Shown one piece after another: positions 62,348-64,000 of a DNA stretch of 64,000 nt. Source of the stretch: Acidimicrobiales bacterium (GTDB lineage Bacteria; Actinomycetota; Acidimicrobiia; Acidimicrobiales; Acidimicrobilacustridaceae). The position numbers were made by a program, and so were the translations under genes. The stretch spans positions 62,001 to 126,000 of the forward strand of contig JAURMR010000035.1 in the NCBI GenBank assembly GCA_030830565.1, read 5' to 3'. Position 1 is the stretch's first letter. Each line of letters begins with the position of its first letter. Under the pieces are notes generated by a model. The model was given only the letters and a program-made list of their open reading frames with translations. It made no database searches and had not been told where the DNA came from.

Positions 62348-63193
62348 TCAGAATGAATCTGGTGTCGGAAGAAGATCCGGAAACTGAGGCTCGCGACCTT
62401 CGGCCTTCGCCGCGAACGTTTCGATCATGTCGGACGGCTGAAACATTCCGGTTTGCCATGTCGCAATGTGATTGAGCCCGTCGGCCACGCTGTGGTCTCG
62501 CGAATACAGAAGCATTTCTTTCGTACCCCAAATTGCGAGTGGGCTCTTCGATGCGATTTCACGAGCGATTTCGAGTACTCCATCGACAAGTTCCTCGTGT
62601 GTGGGGAAGATCTCATTGATAAGACCGACTTCGAGCGCCCGTTGAGCGGACATCCGACGACCGGTATAGGCCAATTCGCGGGCAGCACCATCGGGGATGA
62701 TTTTCGGAAGTCGCTGCAGAGTCCCGACATCGGCGGTCATTCCAATATTGATTTCCTGAATGACAAAAAACGCGTCGGCCGAGGCGTAGCGCATGTCAGC
62801 AGCCGTGACCATGTCCACTGCTCCCCCGATGCAGCCACCCTGAATGGCAGCGAGCACCGGCATACGAACTCGTTCAAACGAGGTGAAACTCTCTTGAAGC
62901 ATCAACGCTGTTTGGCGAAGCCGAGCCCGGACGCGACCCATTTCATCGGCATCCCCAGGGGTGATGGCAGTGTCGCCAGACGTGAAAACTCCGAGATCCA
63001 TCCCTGCGCAAAAGTGACGACCGGTCGATGAAACAACGATTGCTCGGACGTCGCCACGAGCATCGAGACCGCGAACAATTTCCGGAAGTTCTGTCCAAAA
63101 TTCGCGGATCATGGAGTTCAGATCGTCCGGCCGGTTCAACCGGATATGTCCAACCTTGTCTGCGACCTCAACCTCAAAACACGAAGAACTCAT
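62348..63193 (-). CDS. Delta(3,5)-Delta(2,4)-dienoyl-CoA isomerase-type crotonase
   Basis: The 281-residue protein has the crotonase fold: HFCAGMDLGVF, AIQGGCIGGAVDMVTAADMRY and FFVIQEINIGMTADVGTLQRLP. The three acidic residues of the ECH1 dienoyl-CoA isomerase (rat Asp176, Glu196, Asp204) are all present as Asp127, Glu147 and Asp155, with the same spacing of 20 and 8. It should shift the double bonds of 3,5-dienoyl-CoA during breakdown of unsaturated acyl chains. Its start overlaps the PfkB gene stop (ATGA). A dienoyl-CoA reductase-like gene lies 8 kb away. Confidence 0.88.
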   Translation of the reverse strand: MSSSCFEVEVADKVGHIRLNRPDDLNSMIREFWTELPEIVRGLDARGDVRAIVVSSTGRHFCAGMDLGVFTSGDTAITPGDADEMGRVRARLRQTALMLQESFTSFERVRMPVLAAIQGGCIGGAVDMVTAADMRYASADAFFVIQEINIGMTADVGTLQRLPKIIPDGAARELAYTGRRMSAQRALEVGLINEIFPTHEELVDGVLEIAREIASKSPLAIWGTKEMLLYSRDHSVADGLNHIATWQTGMFQPSDMIETFAAKAEGREPQFPDLLPTPDSF

Positions 63194-64000
63194 AGCGCGC
63201 CTTTCACCAGCACCGCGAGATTGACCTGCGGTCGAGCACCAATATGCGAAATAGCTTCAGCCGCAACGATCGACGCCGTGCGTCCTGCGGTCATGAGATC
63301 TGCGCCACCAACCCATGCAGAGAGGAAACCAGCGGCATAGAGATCGCCAGCGCCAGTGGTGTCAACGAGATCTGCTGGTTCAGCAGGCACATCAACTCGC
63401 TCACCCGTTGACGAAATGATGACTGAACCGGCCTCGCTACGAGTGAGGCATGCGATTGCGCAATGACCAGCGACGCGACGAGCAGCCTCGTCGAAATCTT
63501 CGACCTCATACAGCGAGCAAATTTCGTCTTCGTTGGCGAAAAGAATGTCGACGTGATGTTCAACGATCTCAAGAAATTCAGCTCGATGACGATCGACGCA
63601 GAAACCATCAGACAACGTGAACGCAACGCGAGTTCCCGCGCCAGCCGCCCAACCCATGACATTTCGAAGCGCACTCTTGGCTGCGGGCTCATCCCACAGG
63701 TAGCCCTCGAGATACACAACCCGTGCGGTGGGCACAAGCGAAAGATCGATGTCCTCGGTGGTGAGTTGACCCGCAACACCAAGGGACGTATTCATCGTGC
63801 GTTGAGCATCAGGGGTCACACAGATCAAACAGCGGGCAGTTCCCGCTGCCGCTTCAGCTCCGCTAGCGGGAAAACCATGAAATGCAACACCAGCGGCGCG
63901 AATGTCATGAGCAAAGACCTCGCCCAGTTCATCGTCGGCCACTTTGCCGATGAACGCGACGGACGTGTCGAGCGACGCCAATCCCGCGGCGGTATTCGCA
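63190..64000 (-). CDS. PfkB-family sugar/adenosine kinase, 5' end missing
   Basis: The frame is open to the right edge and holds about 269 C-terminal residues. It reads NTAAGLASLDTSVAFIGKVADDELG, as in the first PfkB signature, and ends with VDTTGAGDLYAAGFLSAWVGG, the second signature with the catalytic Asp and anion hole. ANEDEICSLYEV is typical of the adenosine kinase-like branch. It phosphorylates a sugar or nucleoside; the substrate is not determined. The gene starts outside the window and overlaps the isomerase gene. Confidence 0.88.
   Translation of the reverse strand, partial: ANTAAGLASLDTSVAFIGKVADDELGEVFAHDIRAAGVAFHGFPASGAEAAAGTARCLICVTPDAQRTMNTSLGVAGQLTTEDIDLSLVPTARVVYLEGYLWDEPAAKSALRNVMGWAAGAGTRVAFTLSDGFCVDRHRAEFLEIVEHHVDILFANEDEICSLYEVEDFDEAARRVAGHCAIACLTRSEAGSVIISSTGERVDVPAEPADLVDTTGAGDLYAAGFLSAWVGGADLMTAGRTASIVAAEAISHIGARPQVNLAVLVKGAL

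Overview
The window looks like a chromosomal segment of a high-GC Gram-positive bacterium (Actinomycetota), most likely of the class Acidimicrobiia or a relative. The grounds are the small actinobacterial ribosomal proteins bS22 and bL37, an Rpf-type muralytic protein, three luciferase-like (F420/flavin) monooxygenases, an AftD-like arabinosyltransferase-family protein, and a gene order resembling the Mycobacterium tuberculosis block from rsmI to ppx (Rv1003 to Rv1026, from memory). The lineage is inferred; no rRNA gene is present. Coding density is very high: no gap exceeds 300 bases. I see no insertion sequence, prophage or CRISPR array.

Layout. 1-6.3 kb: end of a thioredoxin-like gene, a solute-binding lipoprotein, two luciferase-like oxidoreductases and a tandem-domain acyl-CoA dehydrogenase. 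6.3-15.7 kb: an envelope/glycan region with an FkbM methyltransferase, a second methyltransferase, GT2 and GT4 glycosyltransferases, a 1348-residue AftD-like protein and a GH2 beta-glucuronidase whose 3' end runs into tRNA-Leu. 15.7-20.6 kb: a hypothetical protein, a PD-(D/E)XK nuclease with an iron-sulfur-type cysteine set, an MFS transporter, a GNAT acetyltransferase, Ppx/GppA and a DUF501 protein.

20.6-29.8 kb: a complete molybdenum hydroxylase system of the xanthine dehydrogenase/CO dehydrogenase family. It holds the FeS, FAD and Mo subunits, CoxG, a MocA-like cytidylyltransferase, two XdhC-type proteins, a VWA protein, a MoxR ATPase, a pirin and an unlisted 48-residue membrane protein. 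The Mo subunit carries AYRGAGR, the form II motif, so CO need not be the substrate. The cluster sits between divIC and the DUF501/ppx pair, genes that are neighbours in many actinobacteria.

29.8-49 kb: housekeeping genes divIC, eno, a tetrapyrrole-methylase/MazG fusion, a parvulin-like lipoprotein and mfd. A KimA-like permease and an OB-fold protein follow, then pth, rplY, prs, a GlmU lacking most of its acetyltransferase domain, tRNA-Gln, bS22, ispE, rsmA, the Rpf-like protein, tatD and metG.

49-64 kb: lipid and acyl-CoA genes (short-chain dehydrogenases, a phosphotransferase, a metallo-hydrolase, a crotonase, a 2,4-dienoyl-CoA reductase, a luciferase-like enzyme) and a SurE-like lipoprotein. 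Then come rsmI, a DUF192 protein, ychF, bL37, queF, an MBOAT O-acyltransferase with an SGNH/DUF459 partner, a hypothetical protein, a dienoyl-CoA isomerase with all three catalytic acids, and a truncated PfkB sugar kinase. The isomerase and reductase suggest beta-oxidation of polyunsaturated acyl chains.
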